This document shows positions 1-13,114 of a stretch of 64,000 nt of DNA, piece after piece. The notes beneath the pieces were generated by a model. It made no database searches. It was not told the DNA's origin and saw only the letters and a list, made by a program, of their open reading frames with translations. The stretch covers positions 4,350,287 to 4,414,286 of the forward strand of contig JACBWW010000003.1 in assembly GCA_020086605.1 (NCBI GenBank). The letters run 5' to 3'. The first letter of the stretch is position 1. Each line of letters starts with the position of its first letter. A program made the translations under genes and the position numbers. The DNA comes from Lanius collurio (lineage: Eukaryota > Chordata > Aves > Passeriformes > Laniidae).

Positions 1-3000
1 AATAGGATCAGCACGTAAAAGTCCATTTTACTTTTCTCTACAGCTATTAACAAGGAAATACATATAAAACATAAAACTGTATTAAGTTTTATATGTTTTT
101 GCAGACAAGTGTGTTTCTGTAGGCTTGGATGGGTATGTTGTTGATTTTCATTATATATATATCTGCCATCCATTTACTGTGTATTTTTTTAGAAGAAATA
201 ATAGCTGACTTACAATGCAACAACGGTCAATATCCTTTTCAAATCTAAAGAACAGTCTTCATAACTGAAAGGATTATCATTTTTCAGTTTGTTTTAAAAC
301 ACTCCTTCTTAAAAAGAAGTCTGTTGTTGTGAATGAGTTTATGTTGGCCAGCTAGACTATTATCTGGGGAACAAATGTTTCCTTGTGAACATGAGACAAC
401 TTGCTACAGTTACAGTATTTCAAATAATGGAAAGTAATAGTAAAATTGCTGCAATAAACGAAAAGAAAATCTCGATTGGCAAGTCTGTTATGCAATATGT
501 ATTCCCCTCGCTGTTCCCTCACTGGTGCCAAAAGCATGTCACTCAGGTAATTTGTTTTAGACCCTTAACAAGACTTAGAAGCAATTATTATGAAACACTG
601 ACACAACAGATCTCACCAACAATTGAAGTTTGACAGCTTGTGAGAAAAGTCTCATGTTTATGTCATTGGAGAGGTGATCCTTGTATGACCTCCTTTTTCA
701 CTGCCGTGAATGATAAACTATCGCTTTCCAGTGGTTCACTATAGCTGAAGGCCCAGTGTACTGTACTTGTAAAGGAAATTTTCAGTTGGTTCTCTGAATC
801 AAATAAAGCTGGAAACTCCTTTGGTCCCTTTGACTGATCTAGTTTAGGCTTTATGATATGCTCTAACTGTGTAAGAAGCTAAAAACCTAACTATGTCCAC
901 ACCGTGCATCCATAAAGGACTGTAGAACAAACACCAATAGAGATATACGTACGGGGCTAACACACAAACACTTGCTGACTGAAAATAGCTTCACATTTGC
1001 TTTTCTAAGGAAACTGAAACAACTTCCATGTCAGAGAAGGAAAGGACATGTTAATATCTATAGCAATATATTTATTTGCCTTGTTTCAGAGCATAGGTTG
1101 GAGGGATTATTTAATGATTTATGCTCATTCAAGCATCTGCAAGCACCCAAATCAAGTACTCTTAATCCACATTCCAGAGGCAAGTGGAAGATGATGTGGT
1201 AAGCAGGTCTACATATTCATGCTGCAAGCATTCCTCAAAACTCACCTGAATCAATTGGAATTGCTGAGGAGCGGTGGAATAGAAATAATCTTCAAGGAGT
1301 GAGTTTAGAGCTCCCTACACTCCTGCACTTAGTTTGAACAGCACTAGACAAAACCCATATTACTTTCTTTGCTCTTAGGTACCTTTCTTATTGAAGACAA
1401 ATTAAATAAAAAATAGAACAAAACCCCAACAAACAAATCAATACCACACCCCCTAAAACAAACAAATAACCATCAACTTTCTGACAGCTTTATATATTTG
1501 TGTACTCACATCTTGATTTCTTGGTGTGGGCCATAGAAAACTGTATGCACAGAGTATAGCTTGGCTCCATGTTGTACGTCATGCTGCACTCAATGCGAAG
1601 TTCATGAGACACTATCTTCTACTTAATATTGTCACACATTAACCAAACTGCAAGTCTTCCTAAAGGAATGATTTTGATCACTTTGTATCTTAAACATATG
1701 CAAGTAAGAAGAGTGCACGTCTTTGTTTAATAGTTTTAGAAAGATCAATATTTGATACACATATGTTCTAGGTCACAAAGGGATTTAAAGGACTTCAGAT
1801 TAAAATATCTTTCCTTTCATTTGTACATTCTGACTCTTTATTTGCATTGTTTGCACAACAGCAGAAAAACTTGAGAATAAATTTTTTTCCATTTTAATTA
1901 GTATATTATGCAGCTGATTATTTATCATGGGTGTTACTTAATTGGTACTTTCACAACATCAATCTAACCCATGTTCAGCAGCTTTAATAATGGTTTCTAA
2001 TCTCAAAAAAATGGATTTTTGTTTCTATCCAGATTTTTCTTCCCTATTACTGAAAGGAGAACATGGCAAGAGCTTCTTTTTTCCTTTCTATTTTGAGAGA
2101 GGAGCAGAAGTGCAGTCATCATGAAGAGTAGATGAAATATTTCTGAATCTTAGATGCTCAAAGTGGTATTTGGTCTCTAGTTCCCACATGCCCTTTTAGC
2201 GAACAATGACAGTCGTATTTAACTACTACCACAGGAAATCAAAATATGACCAGGCCCAGTGGATACCAGGGCATCAGTTATAACATGATAAAACTTTTTT
2301 ATAACCCAATATTTAAACCCTATTTACTTTTCCTTTTGTTTAGGACTACTGATCAGAACACAGTTTAATTGCATTCTACAGAGAAACCATCTGTGATCAC
2401 ATCTAGGACCTTTCAGTAGTACCATATAAGCACAAATAGATAAATAATTATAATGAATTGCCATATTTTTGTTCTAAATATTAGCTGGATCTCATTGCAG
2501 AGGGCAGAATCTTAACCTGGACATATATATTGAGACTAGTTGAATATTTTAATTGTGTAAAAGTTGCAGCTGGTAGGTAACGTTAAGAATATTGTGATTC
2601 TAGAACACACTGACTGCATTTCACCACATCCTTAAAACGTGCTTAATCTAACATGAGTTAGATTATATCCCAGCTGAGAGTAAACCCACCAAATATGTCA
2701 GTTTCAGGTCCTCTCTGTCAGACCTTAGGAGAGCTTGGCCTGCAGGACAGTTAGATAGAATCTGGACTCTCGGAGGTGGGATGGAGCAGGGAAGTGAGTG
2801 AAAGACTTCACGTGTGTTCCAGAAATCCATTAGTATCCTCTGATCTTGCTGTGACACCTCAACATTCGGTCATGGTTTCAATTCAAAGTGTAATTCCATG
2901 ATACTTATCTCTTGGAGCAATATGGTTACAGTGTGCTTAACGAAATCACTCTTGTTCACCCTGGAAAACGAAACACATATGCTGACTATACACCCCACAC

Positions 3001-5639
3001 TCCAATACAAATCTCACTAAACTTGGGGCCATCTGTTAACCAGAGAGGCATGAACTTTTGGAATTATGTTCTGTTTCTCCTTTTGTTTATATTTATATGT
3101 ATGCAAAGCCCTGCTAGTTGTGTCAGAGAATAAAGGGTAAAAGCAACAGCAAACTCAGCTTGAATAATGGTTATCTAATAATCTGGGAAGTAATAGTGTG
3201 TGCCTTCTGCATCAGGAAGTTTCTATGTCTTTGACTTTTCAAGAGTTGACAGAATAGCAAATTGGTGCAAACTATTGAAATTTTCACAAAAGCCCATACA
3301 GTACTTTAGGGACAGCCTGGCACACTTCAGTGGCATGTTGAACTAAAAAAAGCACTGTCAGGAACATGAACACCTTGCCTTGAGATTATTTTAGACTTTT
3401 AAGATACTAATGCAGTTTTACCAGTGAATTCCTTGTTGGGAATGTAACCTTCTGCTAATCTGGGGTCTTAGCTCTCTTATTACTAGTTTAACATCTCAAA
3501 GGTCTGTAACAGAGACTCCTCTTCAGTCTCTAAAAAAGCTTCAAACATAGTTGTTGGGATATTCTCAACAATATTGGCATACAGGTCTGTAGCTATGTTG
3601 CTAAATGGGACTGAACATGATTCTTTAGGTGTATATAACTAAAATGTTAAAATCTACAAATCTATACAGTCATGATTCCTCCACATTTCTGCTTACACTC
3701 CATGATGAACATTTGATCAGTTCCCCTCCATACATCTGCTCCTCTCCTCCCATTATTATTTATCTTTATTTTATTTATTGCCATTGAAACTGGCAATCTC
3801 AAGGATATGAGGTGTTTAATGTCTTGCTCATTACTGCAAAACAAATGCAGGTTTGTGTGAATCACCATCATTAGCAGAAACGAGAGCACTCCTAATTGCA
3901 AACAATTACCCAACAAGTGTTGCTCTTCCCCAAGAAACCTATTAAATGCTCACAGTGGAGCACCTGGCAGCCTTCTGAGACTTCAGTTTCCTATGCAAAT
4001 GGAGGCTGCCATAGAATTTGGTGACTTATATTCAGTTGTTTTAGATAGGTGGGTAGGACTCATTTAAATGTGTCTAGAAAGAATGCTCACAAATGGCACA
4101 ACTTGTCAGGCTTACCTGCATTCTTATCCCATTTATTCCGAGTGAGTTTATGTTTAGTTTGTTAGAGGTGTGTGTGTTTTGCTTTTTGTTTATAGTTGGG
4201 TTGGTCATTTGGCCATTTTTGGGTTGGTTGGGTTTTTAACAATAAAACAAACAAAAACACCCTAGCAATCTATCTTCTGGTTCTAAAGATCTCTCTGCAG
4301 AAGTGATAATATTGGCATGTCCTAGTCACGATGCCCTGTGGACAAACAAGGCACCTTGGTCTTCCAGGGGCATTAGCAATCACATCTTTTATCAATAATT
4401 GAACCCTGAAACAGCTTAGGTTTCTGTGCAATTTACAATTGCCCCCTTGATCCTAGGTATTTCACATCTGGAAAATTGCATCATAGTATCACAACAAAAA
4501 GTTGTTTTTTCTGTTTTTGTAACCCCTTAAGGATACAAGTCATAAGAGCAAGCTTTCACCCTCAAGGTTACAGCAACAGTTGTATTCTTCTTGGGCAGCA
4601 CCTAAACCAGGTGATGGACACAGCAAAGATTCTGCCGTTTAGGAGTTAATGTAGCTGGTGTGTGTGTGTATGTGTGTGTGCATGCACTAATTATAGATCA
4701 CAGCATGCACTAGGATGCTAAGGAAGTTCAAAGAGAATATTAGATCTCTGACTCCAGCAGATGCACAGCTCTGGGGTATAAGAAAAAATGTGTGAGCAAA
4801 TCACACAAGCTTCCCGAGCAGCTAGAAACAAACCTGGAACCCTGCAGGCTATTGTTGGATTTGTAAAATTGACAATAGCCTCTGCAACTTGTAATTTAGT
4901 CTTGTTTTTCATTATTATTAAGATTATTGTTTCAGTTTACTGAGCTCATGAAAATGTAAGTAGAGAAGAATGCGGGGAGTCTGCCAGTATTTATGCTATA
5001 AAATATTAACCTGTTGACGCCTTGCATTAAAATGGATTCATTTTTAGAGCAAGCATAATAGTTCCATCATCTTTATGAAAGCATTATACCCTATTCTGAA
5101 GTGCCTTGAAACTGCTCCTTGAGTTCTGCATTTCTAAACTCAGTTTATACAATATTTAGAATACATTTAACACACACAAACCTTGCTGTTCGAAGACTAC
5201 CAGATCAGGTCATAGAGCTGATGCCTGCGATGTTGCTTTATAGTTGTTTGGGCAGGGCAGGACAGTTAAGTTTAGAAATACTCAGTGAAGAGTTCTTTCA
5301 CTCCTCTAATGTAAACCATAGATTTTAAGGCCAAAAGAATTCATTCTGCTATACCATCCAGTTAATCTTGAGGAATTTCACACAGTCAGTAATGGGATAG
5401 AGAGATTCATTCCCCAGTAGGGCATCCATTATTGGGCAAAACTGACCTCCTGACTAATGACAAGCCTGTCTTTCATCTTGTTTTCACTGTAGGCAGCACA
5501 ATAGCTTGGAGAAACACATCTTCCAGAAAGAGATTCAGTCCTGAGCTGAAGATGCCATGAGAAGGAAAAACCACCACTTTACTCCAATAATCTGTTTCAA
5601 GGGCTTCTCAGACCTACTGTGAAATTGTGCACTTGATTT
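1..5639. other. Unassigned AT-rich noncoding DNA
   Basis: No gene, RNA gene or recognisable transposon is visible here. The open frames are short (84 codons or fewer) and none resembles a known protein. Small simple-sequence patches occur, namely a C/A-rich stretch near 1418-1471, a G/T-rich then A-rich stretch near 4168-4260, and the GT repeat listed separately. One segment (1090-1198) has good splice-site sequences at both ends and is discussed as a finding. The rest looks like intergenic or intronic sequence. Confidence 0.6.
4658..4680. repeat. (GT)n dinucleotide microsatellite
   Basis: This is a run of alternating G and T, interrupted once by an A (gtgta then tgtg). It is a simple repeat of about eleven dinucleotide units with no associated gene. 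Tracts this short are often polymorphic but carry no function that can be read from the sequence. Confidence 0.85.
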
Positions 5640-6290
5640 CTCAGATGACTTTTCCTTGCCTCAGCCTCCAGCCATTGGTTCTAATTATGCCTCTCTCTAC
5701 TAGATTAAAGAGCCTTTAGTATCCTCCACTATCTCTCCTGACATTACTTTTACAGTGAGATCAAACCACCTCTGACATTCTTAATACAATAAGCAGAATA
5801 ATCTTTAATGTTCTTGTAGTAAAATGTCTCTTCCTGGGCCTCAAATAATCGCCATGGGTTTTCCCTCCAATTCTTGGCACCCTTTAAGATGTGGATATTA
5901 GTACTGATTGCATGGATATACCTTTGTTCACTACTGTTCACCCTGTTAAGATAGTCAAGGAGCATATTCTTGGGTTTTTGCCTCAGCTTTGCCAATCAAA
6001 CACTCCACTGTCTGGATCAGTTGCTTCTCAGGATGAGACACCCCTACTGCAGCTATACACTGTGCTCCTTGACATGTGACTCTGTTTGTCACCACCTCCT
6101 ACCCCCCCAGATGCATCTTTTTCACTCATGCATCCAGACTGATTACTTAGACCCAGCACTGATAAACTCTCTGTTAACCTGCACCAGATTTTTTCAGCTG
6201 CAGTTCTGTATGTACTTCCAGATCAAAGTCTTGAGGATAGACCTGGAATCTTTTCTAGATACAGCTCACTCAACAACAATATCCCGCTGA
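5640..6290 (-). mobile_element. Old CR1/L3-type LINE fragment (3' part of ORF2), minus strand
   Basis: The plus strand is the reverse complement of the 3' part of an ancient CR1-superfamily ORF2. Recognisable blocks include the stretch around 5700-5720 (agattaaagagcctttagta), the region around 5757-5775 (gagatcaaaccacctctga), and the phrase matching the conserved TCTTTTTCAGAGTCACTG block around 6100-6125. Families of this kind are abundant in turtles and crocodiles and survive in birds as short, diverged relics. Stop codons and indels break the frame throughout, so it is not active. Its outer limits are approximate. It lies just upstream of a separate CR1 on the same strand, beginning at about 6546. 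It appears to belong to the same broad lineage as the plus-strand relic at 20-21.6 kb, but that was judged by eye. Confidence 0.7.
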
Positions 6291-6545
6291 CATTTTTGGA
6301 CTTCTGAAATCTGTGTAAGTTACACCCATGTTACACAGACACCTGGGAGAAGCACAGCCAAAATATGACACATCCACATAGCACAGCACAGCACCAAGCA
6401 AAATCTGTTCCTGTAGGTGTCCTGTTGTGGCCCCCAGTCATCACTACCATGTGCAATACTCTCCTGATTAGCACACATAACACTCCTTGTTTTCCCATGT
6501 AGCACTTCATTGAAGCTACTTCTCAAGAGGGTGTAGCTGCCTATT

Positions 6546-8235
6546 CTCACAGAATCAGAGAACCTTTAGGATTTGAAAGGACTTCTGGAGATCATCTAGT
6601 TTAACACCACTTTTCAAAGCTAGGTCAGCTAAAACAGGATACTGACCAGCTTCATTTTTTTAGTATCTCTCAAGATGGGGACTGTCAGGACCTCTCTGGG
6701 CAGTCTGGTAGGGTGATTATTCACCATTATAGTGACTTTTTTTTCTTATTACACTTAAATAGAATTTTCTGGATTTCAGTTTGTGCCTATCACCTCTCAA
6801 CTTTTAGTGGATACCACTGAGAAGAGTCTGACTCCATTTTCTTTGCTCCTTTGTATCACACATTATTAAGATTTGCTCCTGAACCTTCCCTTCTCTAGCC
6901 CAAGTGATCCCATCTCTCTCAGCCTCTCATATATCAGAGGCTAAAATCTTTTCAACATCTTTGCAGCCCTTCATTGACCTTGCTCCTGCATGTCCAAGTC
7001 TCCCTTTCACTGGACATCCTGGACCTGGACACACAACTCCAGATTTACTCTCAGCATGGCTGAGGAGAAGAATCACCACCTTAACCTGCTGGTGAACGTC
7101 TAATGCAGAATGGCTACTGCTGGCTGCCTTTGCCACAAGGGCAAATTTCTGGCTCACATTCCACTCGGTGTCCACCAGGAGCCCTGTGGCCTCTCCTGTA
7201 AAGCTGCTTTCCAGTCAGTCAAGCCCCAGCCTGTTCATGAGGGTGCCTGGAGTTTCATTCCTCCCCAGGGGTAGGTTTTGGCATTTATTTTCTTTCATTC
7301 ATGTCTGGAGATTCCCATTGGCCTACTTCAGCAACCTCTCAACATCCAACTTAATGGCAGTGCAGCCACCTGGTGTATCAATCACTTCTCATGTGGAAAT
7401 CTCCTAAGGGTGCTCTCCATCCCATCATCCTGGTTATTAGTGACTATGTTGAACAGTACTGGCCTTATTACCAACCTCTGGATTAAAGAACTAGTGATCA
7501 GACTCCAGCTGGCCTTCATGCATGTGACTCCAGCCCATCCACCTTTCATCTACTGTTCTTTTACCTCACTATTATGTATCATGTTTTCAATGAAGAAGTC
7601 AGAGATGGCAACACAGAAAGCCTCACAGCCACTGCTGTCTGCCAAGTCAGTCATCTAATTACAAAAGGCTATCGCATTCACCAAGCATGATTTCCCTTTC
7701 CTAAAGCCAGGCTGATTACTCCCAATCACATCTTGTCCTCCTTACGTCCAGAAATATTTTCCAGAATTTTTTCTGCATCATGCTGCACACAATCAGCAAG
7801 GCTGATTGGTCTGTAGGTCTCTAGAACCTCCTTCTTGCCATTCCTGAAGATAAGGATGATATTTGCATTCTTTCAGTTGTCAGGAAACTCCCCAAAGACC
7901 TACAGCCTTTCAAAGATAATCAAGAGCAGGCTCATGATGACATTGAACAGCTCCCTCAGCATTTGTGGATGCATCCTATTGGGTCCCGCAAGTTTGTTTA
8001 TTTCCAGTTTATTTAGCATACTTAAGTTGATCCTTCATGAAGAGTAACGTTTTCTTTGTCCAGACTCCCCAGTGTCCTCAGGGACCTGGGATTTTTGAAG
8101 CCTAATTTTATCAGTAAAGGAGTGAGGCAAGAATGGTATTCAGTACCTCAATCTTCTCCCTTGATTACGAAGATCACTGGAAGAAGCAGCTATAACCTGC
8201 ATAAGGGTAAGAAGCTTGCTGTGTCTTTTTCCTTC
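6546..8235 (-). mobile_element. CR1 LINE, 5'-truncated, minus strand
   Basis: This is a degenerate copy of the avian CR1 non-LTR retrotransposon, about 1.7 kb long. The 3' terminus is at the low-coordinate end. The run beginning cacagaatcagagaacct, followed by ggactctggagatcatctag-like sequence (6546-6605), is the complement of the CR1 3' UTR and octamer tail. Moving right, the sequence matches CR1 ORF2 read on the minus strand. The minus frame near 7120-7175 reads DTEWNVSQKFALVAKAA, which resembles the CR1 reverse-transcriptase tail motif with MSQ and ALAA. The block near 7447-7485 corresponds to the conserved segment ahead of the catalytic FADD box. Further upstream segments run to about 8235, where similarity fades, consistent with the usual CR1 5' truncation. 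Frameshifts and stops show that it is dead. The exact 5' end is uncertain. Confidence 0.88.
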
Positions 8236-11200
8236 TTGATTCACCAACCAACCAAATATAGGGCTTGACTTTTGTAAACCAGACTGCCTAACATACTAGA
8301 AATATGGCAAAATAGAGAAAAGTATTTGTAATCTAAAATGACAAGTATTATTTTAGTTCTTCTTATAGTCTGGAATGTTCTTAAAATGTAAAGAAAATGA
8401 AAATGGGGACTAGCAGAAAAAAATAGATCAGAATTAAATACACAAATTACAGTATTTGTGATACAGTGTTCTGCATTAGAAACCATCCCTAAGCTGTGGT
8501 ATGATCATTAGAGTAGCAGCATGGCTATGCTAACATAACATTTTTTTTAATTAAGTATACAGTTGTATAATTATAAAACAGTGTTTTGTATTTCCTTTCT
8601 TGAACTATTAACACAAGTAGACCCTCATAGGAAAGTATGATGGATTTAAGTCTTAGGAATTAAAGCAATTTTGACTAACCCATACTGAAAATGCTGAAAT
8701 CACAAAAGGAGCATCAGAACCACCATATTGATCAGCCAATTGGTAATAAATATTTTCTCCAATTAAGAGCAGTAGTGGGCACTTGGCCCAAGTTAAGAAA
8801 GGCTGGACAGTTCATTTCTAACATGAATAGACTAAAGTTTCTTGAATGTATTCACCATTTTTTTTTATTCTCTGGTTAGAGTCTATAACATGCTTTTTTG
8901 TGTATGTAGTTTAAATCTGCTTTCTGATAATTTCTTTGGGTACCCTGAAAGTATCATACTGAAATGCTGAACGCTTCTTCCTATTCAATCCTCTCCCAAT
9001 TACTCACAATTTTATCAATACTTACCATAATCCATTTTAGCTACCTCCGTTTGAATCTGAAAGGAATAGCGTCTACTAGAGGTAAGTTGCTCCATTCCTC
9101 TGAAAAAACTTCCCTTTCTCTGCTACAGAGACCAAAAATGTGGTAAAACTCAAAAGGAAGACACTGCCATGGACAAGAGGCACACCCTGACTTCTATTAC
9201 TTATTCTAAGCAGAATGAAACAAAACATCATGTTTTCAGCATGGGTTCAGGTGTATTCAACTTTTTCAATTTTGTCTTCTGTCTTTTCTCTTAATTTATT
9301 AATTATTCAAATAAGTGAGTCCATTTGACTGTGTTCCCCAATATCTGGCATGCACATACAATTGGTGGGCAAAGGACATTGTTTTTTTAAGTCCACCTAA
9401 AAGTGTAACGTCTGGCTCTAATTCACTATTCTCTCATGAAGGCCATGGGGAGGATTACGTTTCTTTCTTCTCTATTCCCTCTTTCCTAGCTAATGTCTGC
9501 TGCTGTCACACACTGCTGATAGCAGCAGAGCAAGATGGGTAAACCAGATCAAAGAGAAATGTCAGCTCCAATTTTTGTCCATAGGATTGTAAAGTAACAA
9601 GGAGTTAAACAGAGTCATGCCATTTTTCAGCATTTACATTTCATAGCTGGTACTTTTTTGCCATACATCTAACATTAAACAGCTTCCTAGTAAGTAAAAA
9701 CCAAATTTCTTACCCTCCATAGTGTCATTGAGTTCAAAAAGGTCTGAAAAAAGGTAGCACAAGGCTGAATTTGGCTCTGTGCTTCAGAACTGACAACCTG
9801 GCGTAGCAGCCTGCAGCAGCAGCACATATAGGAAGAATTTCTTTCCCTCTGTGGATTGCTCTTGCTTCTTGACTCAGCCTTTGCACAGATTTTCTCTGGA
9901 AATCAAACGGGAATTTGCCGTATGGAACCAATGCAGAATATACAGCTGCGATTTTCAGGTTAGATAACTGAATATAATCAAAGAAGGGAGTTTTGCCTTT
10001 CCCTACAGCCAAATCTGCATTCAGCGACAGAAAGGCTGTCCTAGTTGCAAAATACACTGTAATAAACAGAACCTCTCATCACAGCATTAAAAATGTTACT
10101 TGATATTCACACACTGAATAACTTCAAAAGGAACAGTAAGGAAATAAAAACAACCTCAGCACCTACAGTATTTAATGGCAGTGGTACTTGACCTACGGAA
10201 TTCGTTCTTCAGGGGCCTATATAGAGCTTTTATCATGGGTCTGAGTGAGAAATCGTATGACATGCTGGCTCAGTTCTGTTTCTTTTCAGCTATTCTGCAA
10301 ACTTGTTGGATGATATCTTTCACCATTTCCTTCCATTTACGTATGTAAAGTTTCTTTTTTCCTCCTTGTGAAAACATACAACCTACGCAATCAATTACTT
10401 TGCCCTAAGACACAAATTGCAGAGTGCCTTCAGGATTTCCTTAACTGTTTTTGATGAATGCATTCATTCATAATTTTTAATAAAATGGTCACACGCGTTT
10501 TTGTATTTTTGACTTGTGTGCCTCTTGTGATTTTAAATGGCTCTTCGATTGTTAAAGGTCGGTGCCATTGCTCTGAGGGGCACATTTTCATTGCAGCTCA
10601 CAAAGAGTTATGCATGTCAATCTTTAATCAAGATGAAAAGTCCTCCTAATGCTTTCTCCTCATAAGCTCAATGCACAGCAAAAGAAAACTTACAACAGAA
10701 TAGAAGTTGCAAGTTTCAAAAAAAAATCTGTCGGTATATTCTCATCTAGTAAATCATTAATAACTTCATGATTCATACTGAATTATTTTATTCTCTGAAA
10801 TCAATGTCATTAACATGAGTAGTTCCTAGAGAAAAGCCTGTGTCGCCATGTCAAAAAATAGTTTTATCATGAGGCAACTGCTTTTAATAAATAAGCTTAG
10901 AATGTACTTTATGGCAGCTTCTGAGGAAAAATTACAAATGAAATTATGCACATGGGGATTAATTCTAACTTCCAGGAAAAAAACCATAACTACAGATAAA
11001 ATTCTGGGATATAATAAAAACCATGCATTTGAAAGCAGCATTTCTCCCACACAAAACCAATAAAGAAACAGACTCTTGATCCAACTGAGACTATGGCTAT
11101 AAATGCTAATGCACAGAACATCCCATGGAACTGTCACAGGTAACATGTGCATGCAAAAAGCCCTAATTTCATACTGCAGCAGTCCTGTTGATTCAAACAG

Positions 11201-12700
11201 ACAGACCCGAGAACTCTGTTCTTCTTTTCATGCCTTACCTTATCCTCATGTCCATAAATGGATCAAATTTCTTACTTATCTAGGAAGAAAAAAAAAATCT
11301 GTAATGGATTCTCAATCAAGAAAAAAAAAATCCAGTGGTTTTGCTTAGGTTTGAAAAGCCAGAGAAACAGAGTATATAGCAATTTTTCTAATTTGACTGA
11401 TTTGATATCTGTTTTTTATATAAATGACCACAGAAAACACATTTAAAATTTGTTTCCTTGTGTATGAAAATATGCTAGATTAAAATGGATGGGGCTTTTT
11501 GAAAGTATTTGTAAGAAGAGAATACAGGAAGTTTTTGAAAAAAGAAAAATATTAAAATGTGTTGAAGTACAGGAGGAAATTTATTTGGACTATTCACCTA
11601 GGTTTTGGTCAGATCAGGTTTGTGAAATTCCATTTTCTGTGAGCAAGATAACAGAACATTTAACACAAAAACTATCTGAGGCTTCTTTTAATGTTAAAGT
11701 AAGATCCCTCTTGTTCTGACAGCAAAAAACTAGACTATTTTTTTACTTAATTTTTCAATAGGAATATTGGAAAAACTGAAGGCAGTACAGATTTTCAGAG
11801 ATGACTCTTCCAGCTTTGCTTACCTACCAAAAACTAATTTCTGGCAGCTTTTCTGAATTCATAATTTTGTTCTGGAATAAAGTTACTAATAACAGTCAGG
11901 AGAAATTGACTGGGTTTTTCTTAGGTTTTTTGTTTTGTTTTTTTTTCAAGTAGAGTGGATTGACACATATTATGAAATTCACTTACTTCAGAGAAAGAAT
12001 TACACTTTAGACCATAGCAAATATCAAAGTTAGCACAGTGCAAACAATATTTTTTTAGACTGAAAATATTTAAGAAAATTACTGTAATATGCCATCATTA
12101 GATCTTCAGTTTTGTTAAATACGTTTAATTGGGGATGTCTTCTTTATATAATATTTCTTAACCTTCTTCCTAAATATTTGATATTGTATCATGCAATACA
12201 AGTATTGAATTAATTTTCTCCCCTGATGCATTTGCACTTCTGTGAGAACAAAATGATTTTTTCAAGTGCCTCACACAGCTTCCGTTGGCTTTAGTTCCCT
12301 TTAAACGCTGCCAACTCAGGCTGCACAGATTTGGATCTTCCCTTTTGTACCTGTTATTTTCAGGCTTAACCCTAATTTCAGTGTTACAAAATTCAGAGCT
12401 ATAAATAATCAGTTCATACTTCTAACTGCAGAGAAGCTCTGTTAATCCTTTGAGGGCCACATCTTTACGTGTCTGAACACTTCTTCAATACTTTATTTCC
12501 CGTTGTCAAGCTGTGATACCCAACACACAAAAAATGCATGCAAGAACAAGCAATAAATACCAGTTTGCTAAAACTCTTCCCCTCTCCCTCTGGTAAGAAA
12601 TGCATGTATCCCGACTGGATGTACATGTGTTTTCCCATGTGAGAATACCCTCTCTAACAACAAACAATCCATGTTTGTCACTGCCATTGAACTGACTAAT
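8236..12700. other. Unassigned noncoding DNA
   Basis: I see no gene or identifiable transposon in this stretch. A minus-strand open frame of 107 codons (9734-10057) and a plus-strand frame at 11489-11719 are the longest, and neither resembles a protein family I know. Short A-runs occur at about 11286-11295 and 11320-11330, and a T-rich run occurs near 11926-11948. One possible exon (11479-11698) is described as a finding. Confidence 0.55.
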
Positions 12701-12850
12701 CCAGGCAGTATAGAAGGCGATTTATATATCACAAAACAATGGGGCTAATTTGAGTGACAATCACTTAAAGCGGAGCAGGCTCCTCAGCGGCATAAGGCAG
12801 CACGGGGTTCCAAATTGAAATGTGCCACTGCTTAAAAACACGGGAATAGC
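12700..12850. other. Possible conserved noncoding segment beside the CpG island
   Basis: This is a high-complexity, repeat-free segment with a TATA-like run, an octamer-like and homeodomain-like AT core, and a GC-richer part containing several CpGs (agcggagcag, cagcggcata). It sits about 300 bp upstream of the CpG island. Its texture suggests selective constraint, but conservation cannot be tested from one sequence, so the call is an inference only. Confidence 0.25.
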
Positions 12851-13114
12851 AATGGTTAGACACAAGGGGGGAAAAAATGAAAATTAAAAAAAAATAATTT
12901 TTTTTAAAAATATAGAGAGAGGGATAGAGATCGCCCAGATAAGAGGAAAATACTAGCTGGAATGATAACTACAGAAAAAAAAAATACTCATCAACATTGC
13001 TTTCTTATTATATATATATATGCTCATATATTCTTCCTTCCCTTCTTTTTGCTTCTTTTATTTCCCCCCCTGTATGGTCAACACAACCTTGATTACTTTT
13101 TCCTGGGGAAGAAA

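Noticed and set aside
6904..7658. Several overlapping plus-strand frames
   Set aside because: They are antisense shadows of the CR1 element on the minus strand.
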